Source of the DNA: Streptomyces lincolnensis
Lineage (GTDB): Bacteria > Actinomycetota > Actinomycetes > Streptomycetales > Streptomycetaceae
Direction of reading: 5' to 3'
NCBI RefSeq assembly: GCF_021173675.1
Contig: NZ_JAIHON010000009.1
Location: 248,001-312,000 of the forward strand
Length of the DNA: 64,000 bases
The translations under genes were made by a program, and so were the position numbers. The notes beneath the pieces are model-generated. The model was given only the letters and a program-made list of their open reading frames with translations. It was not told the origin of the DNA and made no database searches. This document shows, piece by piece, positions 17,666 to 26,163 of the stretch (position 1 is the stretch's first letter; every line of letters begins with the position of its first letter).

Positions 17666-19150
17666 GTGACGCCTGAATCCTTTTCCCCGGCCGGTACGGA
17701 AGACCTGACGGCCGGCCCGCCCCCCGGCTGCCCCGCACACGGCCTCGGCCCCGGCAGGCTGCGACGGCTGTACGGCCCCGACGCGGAGGACCTGGGAGCC
17801 GTGTACGAGGAGCTGCGCGCCGAGCACGGACCGGTGGCCCCCGCGCTGCTCCACGACGACGTGCCGATCTGGGTGGTGCTCGGACACAGCGAGAACATGC
17901 ACATGGTGCGCACTCCCACCCACTTCTGCCGTGACCCCCGGCAGTGGAGCGCACTCCAGGACGGCACGATCAAGCCCGATCACCCCCTTATGCCGCACTT
18001 CGCCTGGCAGCCCATCTGCTGCCACGCCGAGGGCGACGAACACCGCCGGCTGCGCGGCGCGGTGACCGGGGCCATGTCGACGATCGACCATCGGGGGATT
18101 CGCCGCTACGCCAATCGCGCGACCCAGCTGCTCGTCAACAAGTTCTGCGAGAAGGGCAGTGCCGACCTGGTCAGCCAGTTCGCCGAGCACCTGCCCATGG
18201 CGGTGATGTGCGAGATCCTGGGCATGCCCGAGGAGTACAACGAACGCATCGTCGAGGCCGCCCGTGACATGCTCAAGGGCACCGAGACCGCCATCGCCAG
18301 CAACGCGTACATCATGGACGCCCTGACGCGGCTCACCGTCCGCCGCCGAGCCGAACCCAAGGAAGACTTCACCAGCCACCTGATCAACCATCCGGCGCGG
18401 CTCAGCGACATGGAGATCAGCCAACATCTGCGCGTGGTCCTGATCGCCGCGTACGAGACCACCGCCAACCTTCTCGCCAACGTACTGCGGGTGGTGCTCA
18501 CCGACCCGCGGTTCCGCGCGCAGCTCAACGGCGGTCAGATGACGGTGCCCGAGGCCGTCGAACAGTCCCTGTGGGACGAACCGCCCTTCAGCACCATCCT
18601 GCCCTACGTGGCCAAGCAGGACACCGAGTTGGGTGGTCAGCGGGTCCGCCGGGGCGACGCTCTCCTCTTCGGTATCGCGCCGGGCAACGTCGACCCACGC
18701 GTGCGCCCCGAACCGAACGCCAATATGCAGGGCAACCGCTCCCACCTCGCCTTCGGCGGCGGACCCCACGAATGCCCGGGCCAGGACATCGGCCGTGCCA
18801 TCGCCGATGTCGGCGTCGACGCGCTGCTGACCCGCATCCCGGACGTCCAGCTCGCCTGCGATGAGCACGAACTGAACTGGCGGTCGTTCATCCTGAACCG
18901 GCACCTGGTGGAGCTGCCGGTGAGGTTCGAACCGAAGGTCCAGCAGGACGTCTCGCAGCGTCCCGCCCTCAACCCGGAGTCGCCGCAGCGTGCGGACGAC
19001 TGGCAGGTCGGCACGGTGTACACGCGGTCCGCTGCTCCGCAGCCCCCGGCTGCCGAGCCCGTAGCCGCCGAGACACCTGCGACGGCAGCCGCGCCGACCG
19101 CTCGACCGAACGTATTCCGGCGCCTTCTGAGCTGGTGGCGCGGAGAGTGA
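17666..19150 (+). CDS. rarE: Cytochrome P450 of the CYP157 type, RarE/CvnE9, lacking ExxR
   Basis: 494 aa from the GTG at 17666. The heme loop is present (FGGGPHECPGQDIG, Cys ligand). The I-helix reads IAAYETTANLL. The K-helix, where almost all P450s have ExxR, reads EQSLW, the sequence published for CYP157C1 of S. coelicolor. The C-terminal ~90 residues are an Ala/Pro/Thr-rich tail ending RLLSWWRGE, possibly membrane- or partner-binding. It ends the conservon and converges with the pseudouridine synthase 18 bp away. Substrate unknown. Confidence 0.9.
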   Translation: MTPESFSPAGTEDLTAGPPPGCPAHGLGPGRLRRLYGPDAEDLGAVYEELRAEHGPVAPALLHDDVPIWVVLGHSENMHMVRTPTHFCRDPRQWSALQDGTIKPDHPLMPHFAWQPICCHAEGDEHRRLRGAVTGAMSTIDHRGIRRYANRATQLLVNKFCEKGSADLVSQFAEHLPMAVMCEILGMPEEYNERIVEAARDMLKGTETAIASNAYIMDALTRLTVRRRAEPKEDFTSHLINHPARLSDMEISQHLRVVLIAAYETTANLLANVLRVVLTDPRFRAQLNGGQMTVPEAVEQSLWDEPPFSTILPYVAKQDTELGGQRVRRGDALLFGIAPGNVDPRVRPEPNANMQGNRSHLAFGGGPHECPGQDIGRAIADVGVDALLTRIPDVQLACDEHELNWRSFILNRHLVELPVRFEPKVQQDVSQRPALNPESPQRADDWQVGTVYTRSAAPQPPAAEPVAAETPATAAAPTARPNVFRRLLSWWRGE

Positions 19151-19168
19151 GCCGACCGGAAGCCGCGG

Positions 19169-20110
19169 CTACCTCGCCCAGTCGTCGTACGACGACCAGG
19201 CCCGCAACACGCGTGGACTGACGAATCGGTGTTCGCGCCCCGTGATCGGATCGGTGAACTCCAGCATCCGCGCCAACAGTTGGAGTGGACGCCGGAAGTC
19301 ACCGGCCGGCACGGGGCCGGTCACCACCGGATAGAGCGGATCGCCGAGGATCGGCACCCCCAACGCACTCATGTGCACCCTCAGCTGATGCGTCTGCCCG
19401 GTACGCGGTGTCAACCGGTACCGGGCACGCCCGTCCCGGTGCTCCAGCAACTCGACCCGGCTGACGGCGTTGGGCTCACCCTCGACCTCGCGAGCCGCCA
19501 TGACGCCGCGCTCCTTGAGGATGCGGCTGCACACGGTGCGAGGCAGCTCCAGTGCGGGGTCGTACGGGGCCACGGCCTCGTACACCTTCGCGACCTGTCT
19601 GTCGCGGAACAGCGACTGGTACGCGCCGCGCTCCTCGGGTCGTCCGACGAACAACACGAGCCCGGCCGTCAGCCGGTCCAGCCGGTGTGCCGCACCCAGC
19701 GTCGGGACGCCGAGCTCTCGTCGCAGCCGTGCCAGGGCTGTCTCGGCGACATGGCTGCCGCGCGGGGTGGTGGCCAGAAAATGCGGCTTGTCGGCCACCA
19801 CCACATGCGCGTCGCGGTAGACGACCTCGACCGCGAAGGGCACCCGCTCCTCGTCGGGCAGGTCTCGATGGAACCACACGAACATTCCCGGGACGTATGC
19901 GGTGGCCCGCGACACCGGACGCCCCGTGATGTCCACGAACCGTCCCGCGTCAAGCATGTCGTCGATCTCTCCGGCTGCGGGCGCCAGCCGTGCCACCAGA
20001 TGATCCCGTACGGTCGCCCAGGTCTCGTCGGCCGGCAGTTTCAGGCGCACTGGATCCACCCCGTCGTGCTGCGGCAGGGGAGAGGGCGGGGGTGGCGTGC
20101 GACGTCTCAT
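19169..20110 (-). CDS. RluA-family RNA pseudouridine synthase
   Basis: 313 aa from the ATG at 20110; the frame extends another 32 codons but that part is not protein-like. The catalytic motif GAAHRLDRLTAGLVLF (~residues 145-160) carries the essential Asp; RTGQTHQLRVHMSALGVPIL (~235-255) is the second signature. An N-terminal S4-like domain is not obvious. It isomerises uridine in rRNA or tRNA; the exact target cannot be assigned. It ends 18 bp from rarE in convergent orientation. Confidence 0.9.
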   Translation of the reverse strand: MRRRTPPPPSPLPQHDGVDPVRLKLPADETWATVRDHLVARLAPAAGEIDDMLDAGRFVDITGRPVSRATAYVPGMFVWFHRDLPDEERVPFAVEVVYRDAHVVVADKPHFLATTPRGSHVAETALARLRRELGVPTLGAAHRLDRLTAGLVLFVGRPEERGAYQSLFRDRQVAKVYEAVAPYDPALELPRTVCSRILKERGVMAAREVEGEPNAVSRVELLEHRDGRARYRLTPRTGQTHQLRVHMSALGVPILGDPLYPVVTGPVPAGDFRRPLQLLARMLEFTDPITGREHRFVSPRVLRAWSSYDDWAR

Positions 20111-21073
20111 CACGATCAAGGGTAAGAGGGGACACTGACAGCGTGGCGTGAAGGCCTGAGTGGCCGAGAAGTGCGGCGTGAGGCGCAACCTGATCCTTTT
20201 CCACACTTCTACGCGCCGGTCCCGAGCTACGGGCTCCGGCGCTCGGGCTCGTTCAACGGTGCATGAGGTAAACCGGTCGGTCGGCGTGATTGCGTGGTCA
20301 CTTTCGCACCCCCATACGCCCCCACTCGATCACTTGTAGCCGTGTGACGGTCTTGCGTCTACTGGGAGGCGTCCGCGTAGCCCCATGGCCTGCAGAAGCC
20401 GTTGTCCTGATGACGTGGACCTCGTGGGAGCCGCCATGGTCACCGTTCAGCTGCCAGCCTTCCTTCTCGATCTCGAACGGATTCGCCCGGTGCCGTGGGA
20501 CCTCGGTCGGTACGCGGTCGACGGCAGCGGGGACAGGGGCCGCCACCACGCATCGGACGGATGGTGGCGGTGGCCTGTTCCTTCGCGCCGACTTGACACA
20601 GGGCGATGTCGCGGACGCCTTCGCTGCCCGTTCGAGGACCTGCACTGCCGTTGCGTTGTTGACCTGCCACCCCGCCTGACCCCCCATCAGCTGAGCGGGC
20701 GTCCTGCCTGACGATCGTTCAGGCGCCCATAGTCCTCGCGACTCGATCGATGGCGCCCACTTCCGGTCAGGATCGAACTGCGATGTGATGAAAGGGCGCA
20801 CGACCGCACGACCGAAGGAAGCGCGTTCTTCGTGCGCCATCACGGAAGGGGGAGCCCGTGCCGTCGCCTGCCGCGGTCACCGTTGTCCAGGCCGTCTTCA
20901 GGAGCGTCCGTGAACCGGCGCGTCCACCGTGCGGACGGAGAAAGCCTCACACGACTCGGTGAGGCACCGCTCGTCCATCAACTCCTCGGTTTCTCGCGGC
21001 GAGTGAGGGCCGAAGACCTGCCCACATCCGGCCCGCCTCAGCCGACACCGGGGCCACACACATGGAGGATCCC
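20111..21073. other. Gene-poor 0.95-kb stretch flanking the terpene pair
   Basis: No gene I can support. Open frames of 60-180 codons occur on both strands (for example 20298-20843 minus, 20290-20679 plus, 20385-20711 plus) but have no recognisable domain, no strong ribosome binding site and mutually overlapping composition. Codon bias on either strand is weak, so decayed coding sequence is possible. The last ~250 bp should contain the terpene synthase promoter. Confidence 0.5.
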
Positions 21074-22123
21074 GTGCTCGCCATGATCCCGACGTATGCG
21101 GAGCCCACACCTCCGGCCGTAAGCCCGTACACCCAGAGGATCGAGGAACACGTCCGGTCACTCGGATGGAGCCTCGGACTGACAGAGACACAGGGTGGCC
21201 AGGAGCGGCTGGAGGCCGGCTACGGGCGCTTCGTTGCCTGGACCTATCCGGAAGCGTCGTTCCGCGATCTCTGTCTCTGTGCGGAGTGGCTCTTCTTCAC
21301 CTTCATCCTGGACGACCTGCACACCTTGAAGGTGTATGACGCTCCCGAAGCCTGGATACCGGTCCACCGCCGCCTGATGGACATCATCAACAACGGAAAG
21401 GACCCCGCGCCCCCACGAGAACGAACTCCCTTCACCAAGGCGCTCACGAACCTGTCGATCCGTACTCGTGAAAGGCTCTCGCCAGGGCTTCGTGGGCGGC
21501 TGAACCGGCACTTGGACCTGTTTTTCCAGGGGTTCGCCGAGGAATCCGCGAACCGGTTCCGCGGCACTCCTCCCGGGATCGACAGTTTTACCCATACCAG
21601 GCGATTGTCCGTGGGCATGGAGTTCGGCTTCGACCTTGTTGAACTCAGTCTGGGCGTGGAGGTGCCCGCAGACATATACGAGACGAGCCTGTTCAGGGAG
21701 ATCGTCGAAGCCGCGAGCGATGTGGTCGCCTGGCAGAATGACCTGCACTCGATTCACCTGGACCAGCAGCGCGGAGATTTCCACAACGTCGTCATCGTGA
21801 TGCAGCATGCCGATGGAATCTCGCTGGAGGAAGCCATCGACTCGACCGTGGCCAAGGTGCAGGAGCGAGTGGCCGACTTCCTGGAGGCCGAAGAGCGACT
21901 CGTGCCCTACCTGGAAAGTCGCGGAGTGCCGCCCGGTACCTGTGAAGAGATTCTGAAGGTCACGGCCGGAATGCGGCAGTGGACGAACGGATGTCTGCAT
22001 TGGTATCGGAACACCACTCGCTACGCGATCCCCGCCACTCCGGGCGAACTGGATCAGCAGCATGATCACCTGCAGGTACTGCTCCCGAGCCTGGACGGTG
22101 CGTCCCGGCAGAGTTGCGGTTGA
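21074..22123 (+). CDS. Class I terpene synthase (sesquiterpene-type), product unknown
   Basis: 349 aa from the GTG at 21074, which has GGAGG five bases upstream; an ATG at 21062 overlaps that site. It has the bacterial alpha-domain terpene synthase fold: a first metal motif FILDDLHT (~residue 80), an effector Arg region (THTRRLSVGMEFGFDLVEL), the NSE-type motif NDLHSIHLD (~residue 227) and a C-terminal TRY (RY pair). The third acidic residue of DDxx(D/E) is missing and NSE ends in Asp. The P450 gene follows 58 bp downstream, so the hydrocarbon is probably oxidised. I cannot match it to geosmin, epi-isozizaene or methylisoborneol synthases. Confidence 0.87.
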   Translation: MLAMIPTYAEPTPPAVSPYTQRIEEHVRSLGWSLGLTETQGGQERLEAGYGRFVAWTYPEASFRDLCLCAEWLFFTFILDDLHTLKVYDAPEAWIPVHRRLMDIINNGKDPAPPRERTPFTKALTNLSIRTRERLSPGLRGRLNRHLDLFFQGFAEESANRFRGTPPGIDSFTHTRRLSVGMEFGFDLVELSLGVEVPADIYETSLFREIVEAASDVVAWQNDLHSIHLDQQRGDFHNVVIVMQHADGISLEEAIDSTVAKVQERVADFLEAEERLVPYLESRGVPPGTCEEILKVTAGMRQWTNGCLHWYRNTTRYAIPATPGELDQQHDHLQVLLPSLDGASRQSCG

Positions 22124-22181
22124 CCAGTGGCCCCACTGCCCCTCCGACGTCCTGGATCGAGAAGAAGGGGAACAACACGCT

Positions 22182-23543
22182 ATGGCGAAGAACCACGGCG
22201 GCATCACCCACGCTCCCGGGGCACTGCCGATCATCGGGCATCTGCTTCCCCTGCTCCGTGACCCGCTGCATTTCCTGAGCACCCTTCCCGCATACGGGGA
22301 TTTAGTGCAGATACGGCTCGGTCCGCAAACAGCCGTCGTGGTCTGCCGGCCTGAACTCGTCCAGCAGGTTCTGCTGAACGACCGAATATACGACAAGGGC
22401 GGACCCATTATCGAGCGGGTCGGAAATGCGCTCGGAGACGGCATCGCCTCTTGCCCGCACAGCGCTCACCGGCGGCAACGACGCAGCTTGCAGCCGGCCT
22501 TCTCGCGCACTTGCCTGCGTGAATACGCCACGATCATGACCGGCCGGATCGACGCGCTCACCACCGGCTGGAGCGATGGACAGACCGTCGAAGTGGGCGC
22601 GCAGATGTACGGTCTCGCGAGCGACACCATTGCCCGAACGTTGTTCACGGCCGAAGCCGCGGCACCCGCGGTGGAAGCCGTGACCGCCAGCCTCCCGGAC
22701 ATCTTCCGCGGCATCTACCAGCAGGCCGTCCTCCCGCCTTTGCTGCGCCGTCTGCCCCTCCCGCCGAACGTGCGTTATGAACGGGCTCGCAACCGGGCGT
22801 GGGCTGCGGTCAGCAAGACCATCAGTTCGTACCGGCAGGACGGTGGACCCCACGGCGATGTGCTCTCGATGCTGCTCAAGACGCAGGACGACGCGGGAGA
22901 ACCTCTCAGTGACGCCGAGATCCACGCTCAGATCATGACTCTGCTCGTGGCCGGCATCGACACCACCGCGGTGGCCCTCACCTGGGCCGTCCACCTCCTG
23001 TGCCAATACCCGGATGTCCAGGAGCGGTTGCGTATCGAGACAACCGAGGTCCTCGGCACCCGAACTGCCACGTGGGAGGATCTCCCCCGACTGGACCTGG
23101 CGCGCAGGGTCATCACGGAGACACTGCGTCTCTATCCCCCTGGGTGGATCTTCACGCGGACAACAAGCGCCGAAGCCCGGTTGGCGGATGCCGTGATCCC
23201 TCCTGACACCACTCTGGTCTACAGCCCCTATCTCATCCACCGCGATCCGCGATTCAATGCGCGGCCCGATGTCTTCGACCCCGATCGATGGCTTCCGGAG
23301 CGTGAACACACGCGCGGCACTCTCATCCCGTTCGGGGGAGGCGCGCGCAAGTGCCTCGGCGACAACTATGCGATGACCCTGGCGACCCTGGCCCTGTCCA
23401 CGATCGTGGCTCAATGGCGACTCTCGCACGGTGGCCTTCCGATCCCGGCCGTCGAACCCCGTATGACCTTGGCGCCTCACAAGGTTCAGGTCCGAGTGGA
23501 GAGTCTGGAGAGCGAGCCCTTGGCCGACAGCATCCGACAGTAG
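22182..23543 (+). CDS. Cytochrome P450 partner of the terpene synthase
   Basis: 453 aa from the ATG at 22182 with GAAGAAGGGG upstream. Motifs: N-terminal PGALPIIGHLLPLL proline region, I-helix VAGIDTTAVALTW (~residue 253), K-helix ITETLRLYP (ExxR intact) and heme loop FGGGARKCLGD (Cys ligand). The N-terminal layout resembles pentalenene-oxygenase-type P450s (PtlI family). Codon 41 (22302-22304) is TTA, so expression should depend on bldA. The function, oxidation of the adjacent synthase's terpene, is inferred from adjacency. Confidence 0.9.
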   Translation: MAKNHGGITHAPGALPIIGHLLPLLRDPLHFLSTLPAYGDLVQIRLGPQTAVVVCRPELVQQVLLNDRIYDKGGPIIERVGNALGDGIASCPHSAHRRQRRSLQPAFSRTCLREYATIMTGRIDALTTGWSDGQTVEVGAQMYGLASDTIARTLFTAEAAAPAVEAVTASLPDIFRGIYQQAVLPPLLRRLPLPPNVRYERARNRAWAAVSKTISSYRQDGGPHGDVLSMLLKTQDDAGEPLSDAEIHAQIMTLLVAGIDTTAVALTWAVHLLCQYPDVQERLRIETTEVLGTRTATWEDLPRLDLARRVITETLRLYPPGWIFTRTTSAEARLADAVIPPDTTLVYSPYLIHRDPRFNARPDVFDPDRWLPEREHTRGTLIPFGGGARKCLGDNYAMTLATLALSTIVAQWRLSHGGLPIPAVEPRMTLAPHKVQVRVESLESEPLADSIRQ

Positions 23544-23586
23544 GCCAGGGGCCGGGTGACGCGCGGAGCCGTACTTACCGCTGCGG

Positions 23587-25152
23587 CTAGGGGACCGGCG
23601 CCGGGGGTGGCGCGGGGAGCGCCGTCTCCGGCGTGGCATGCCCCCGTCGTGCCCGCCACAGCCGGAACAGGGCCCCGAGCCCCACCGTGCCCCCCAAGAA
23701 CAACACCGTGAACCACTGGAAGTACCAGTGCCCACCCGCCGGGTCGTACACCGCCGCCCGGGGCCACGCCAGGTTGACGGTCATGAGGAGGCCGTAGAGG
23801 AGGGCGAGGGCGTTGACGGGGGTGCCCCAGCGGCCGAGGGAGAAGAGGGGGCGGCCTGTTTCGTCCGTGCCGGTGAGGGTGAAGTCGCCGCGCAGGCGGC
23901 GGATCAGGAGGGGGCCGGTGACCATCGCGTACGCCAGGTACAGCATCACGATGCAGGTGGTGCCGATGGCGAGGAAGGCCTCGGGGGAGGCGAAGTTGAG
24001 CAGGAGGACGGACGCCGCGAGGGCGCCGACGACCAGGGCGGGGGCGATCGGCATGCCCGTGCGGGGGTTCACGCGGGCGAGACGGCCGGCGAAGGGGAGC
24101 TGGCCGTCTCGGGCCATGGAGAAGAGCATGCGGCAGGCCGCCGTCTGGATGGCGAGGGTGGCCACCGTGATCGCCACCACCACGTCGGCCAGCAGGGCCT
24201 TGCCCACTCCGTCGCCCAGGCTGCTGGTGAGGACGTAGCTCAGCCCGTCGACGCCCAGGCGGCCGTCGGTGAGGCTGGGCGCGGCGAGGATGCCGCCGAG
24301 GACGATCAGTCCGCCGAGCACGCCGGCCGAGCCGAGGGCGGTGAGGATCGTGCGGGGCGCGGTGCGGCGGGGGTCGCGGGTCTCCTCGCTCATCTCGCCC
24401 GCGCTGTCGAAACCGATCATGACGTACGCCGCCGTGAACGAGCCCACCAGCAGCGCGCCCAGCAGACCGGACTGGGCGGCGCCCTCGGTGTGGAAGGTGA
24501 TGCTCGGTGTGCGCTCGGAGTGGGTCAGCAGGAGCACGATGATCAGGACCGCGCCGATGATCTCTGCGGTGACGCCTACGCGGTTGACCACGGACAGCAC
24601 GCGGTTGTCGAGGATGTTCACCAGGGTCGTCAGCGCCAGCAGGATCACTCCGAGGACGGCCGCGTTGGCCGCGCCGTCCGCCGAGGTGGGCGCCGGGTCG
24701 GTGCCGATCAGCTGGAAGCCGGACCAGATCGCGGGGAGCACCATCTGGAGTGCCAGCGCGGCCGCGGCGACCACCACGATCTGCCCGATCACCATGATCC
24801 ACCCGGCGAACCAGCCGAAGGTGAGGTTCGACAGCCGCGACGACCACTGGTAGATCGCCCCCGAGATCGGGTAGCGCGCCGCCAGTTCGGCGAAGCAGGC
24901 GGCCACCAGCAGCTGCCCGACGAGCACCACCGGCCAGGCCCAGAAGAAGACGGGACCGCCGAACGCGTACCCGAAGGCGAAGAACTGGAAGACGGTCGTC
25001 AGGACGGAGATGAAGGAGAACCCGGCCGCGAACGACGCGTACCGGCCCAGGCTGCGGTGCAGCTCCTGGCGGTAGCCGAACTCCGCGAGGGAGCCGTCGT
25101 CGGAGGAGTGCGGGGGATCGGGGCGTACGTCGGAGGGGGCGGTCGTCGTCAC
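23587..25152 (-). CDS. APC-superfamily amino acid/amine permease
   Basis: 521 aa, 12 or so membrane helices between residues ~35 and ~500. GFSFISVLTTVFQFFAFGYA is TM1; the consensus GFDSAGEMSEETRDPRR loop after TM6 is the APC (GABA permease-like) signature. The start is a GTG at 25152 with AGGTG upstream. A near-perfect copy of the palindrome found before the UAAP1 operon lies 24 bp upstream, so it is likely regulated by the same TetR protein and may import guanidine, urea or a related compound. It converges with the P450 gene across 43 bp. Confidence 0.88.
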   Translation of the reverse strand: MTTTAPSDVRPDPPHSSDDGSLAEFGYRQELHRSLGRYASFAAGFSFISVLTTVFQFFAFGYAFGGPVFFWAWPVVLVGQLLVAACFAELAARYPISGAIYQWSSRLSNLTFGWFAGWIMVIGQIVVVAAAALALQMVLPAIWSGFQLIGTDPAPTSADGAANAAVLGVILLALTTLVNILDNRVLSVVNRVGVTAEIIGAVLIIVLLLTHSERTPSITFHTEGAAQSGLLGALLVGSFTAAYVMIGFDSAGEMSEETRDPRRTAPRTILTALGSAGVLGGLIVLGGILAAPSLTDGRLGVDGLSYVLTSSLGDGVGKALLADVVVAITVATLAIQTAACRMLFSMARDGQLPFAGRLARVNPRTGMPIAPALVVGALAASVLLLNFASPEAFLAIGTTCIVMLYLAYAMVTGPLLIRRLRGDFTLTGTDETGRPLFSLGRWGTPVNALALLYGLLMTVNLAWPRAAVYDPAGGHWYFQWFTVLFLGGTVGLGALFRLWRARRGHATPETALPAPPPAPVP

Positions 25153-25176
25153 GGCGGCACCTGCCTTGGGCGCGGA

Positions 25177-25198
25177 ATTCCTGTCGGGCGACAGAAAT
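25177..25198. promoter_or_regulatory. Second copy of the TetR-type palindrome, before the permease
   Basis: Arms ATTCCTGTCG and CGACAGAAAT with spacer GG: one mismatch to a perfect palindrome, and an extra A/T pair outside. The right half and flank (CGACAGAAATTAGGCA) are identical to 13491-13506. It lies 24 bp upstream of the permease start codon, where a bound repressor would block transcription. Confidence 0.8.
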
Positions 25199-25283
25199 TA
25201 GGCAGGGGCTGTTTCGGGTGCATGACACGGGCATGTCTGAGCTGGTCCCAAGTCCTCACGCCCTTGCGTCGGTCCGCCGTACG

Positions 25284-25323
25284 CGATATATCGTGTCTAT
25301 TGACGAGTCTCGGGGATCGCGAT
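25284..25323. promoter_or_regulatory. Putative PadR operator/promoter region
   Basis: Contains the palindromes CGATATATCG (25284-25293) and ATCGCGAT (25316-25323), about 22 bp apart, in an unusually A/T-rich patch. AT-rich dyads of this kind are typical of PadR autoregulatory sites. They lie 70-110 bp upstream of the padR gene. Confidence 0.55.
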
Positions 25324-25394
25324 ATGTTCGGTCCCGGATATTCTGATGCAAGGTGGGCGCGAGGCTGAAGCGCGAGGGTGGGTGCGAGGTGGAA

Positions 25395-25988
25395 ATGCAG
25401 CGTCGCCGCAAGCTCCGCAACCCCCTGGCGCTCGCCGTGCTGGCGATGCTGTGGCAGAAGCCGATGCATCCCTACGAGATCGCCCAGACCCTGCGCCGCC
25501 AGGGCAAGGACTCCAGTACGAAGATCAACTACGGCTCGCTGTACACGGTCGTACAGAGCCTGGAGAAGCACGGCTTCGTCGAGGTCACGGACGTGGAGCG
25601 ACAGGGCAACCGCCCCGAGCGGACCGTCTACGGCATCACCGCCGACGGCCGGCAGGAGACCACCGAGTGGATGTCGGACCTGGTCGCCTTCCCGGCCAAG
25701 GAGTTCCCGGTCTTCGAGACCGCGCTCTCGCTGCTCGCGGTACTGCCCCCCGACGACGTGGCGCGGCTGCTGGAGGAACGGCTCAAGGCCCTCGAAGTGA
25801 AGGCGGCGAGCGGGCGAGGAGCACTGGAGAAGCTGTACGAGACACTGCCCCGCCTCTTCCTCGTGGAGAGCGAGTACGAGCTCCACATGGTCGAGGCGGA
25901 GGCGGAGTGGGTGCGCGGTTTCCTCGCCGAACTCCGCGAGGGCGCACTGCCCGGCATCGAGGAGTGGAAGGCGTTCCACATGCCGTGA
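25395..25988 (+). CDS. PadR-family transcriptional regulator
   Basis: 197 aa from the ATG at 25395, with GAGG seven bases before; the frame is open from 25353. The PadR winged helix occupies residues 1-85: RRRKLRNPLALAVLAMLWQK, HPYEIAQTLRRQG, INYGSLYTVVQSLEKHGFVE, then the wing ERTVYGITADGRQE. The C-terminal half is a helical dimerisation domain (Vir_act_alpha_C-like). PadR genes next to DrrAB-type ABC exporters usually repress them in response to the exported compound; here the exporter begins 175 bp downstream. Confidence 0.92.
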   Translation: MQRRRKLRNPLALAVLAMLWQKPMHPYEIAQTLRRQGKDSSTKINYGSLYTVVQSLEKHGFVEVTDVERQGNRPERTVYGITADGRQETTEWMSDLVAFPAKEFPVFETALSLLAVLPPDDVARLLEERLKALEVKAASGRGALEKLYETLPRLFLVESEYELHMVEAEAEWVRGFLAELREGALPGIEEWKAFHMP

Positions 25989-26001
25989 CCCGAACAAGAA
26001 C

Positions 26002-26041
26002 AGGCCCCGGCGCGGCTGTTGCAGCAGCGGTGCCGGGGCCT
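26002..26041 (+). terminator. Hairpin after padR
   Basis: Ten-bp stem AGGCCCCGGC / GCCGGGGCCT with a 20-base loop, 13 bp after the padR stop. It suggests that the ABC exporter genes have their own promoter or are reached only by read-through. Confidence 0.7.
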
Positions 26042-26163
26042 CGAACCCCGAGCTGAATCCGCCGTGAGGCACATCCGGGCGATCGAGGTGCGGCACACCC
26101 AGAATAGCCCGGTGCTCCTCCAGCGGATCAGTCGTCGTCCGCTCACTCAGGAGGGCACCTGCC

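Noticed and set aside
20298..20843. 181-codon minus-strand open frame in the gap before the terpene genes
   Set aside because: No recognisable domain, no ribosome binding site, and competing open frames on the other strand of similar quality.
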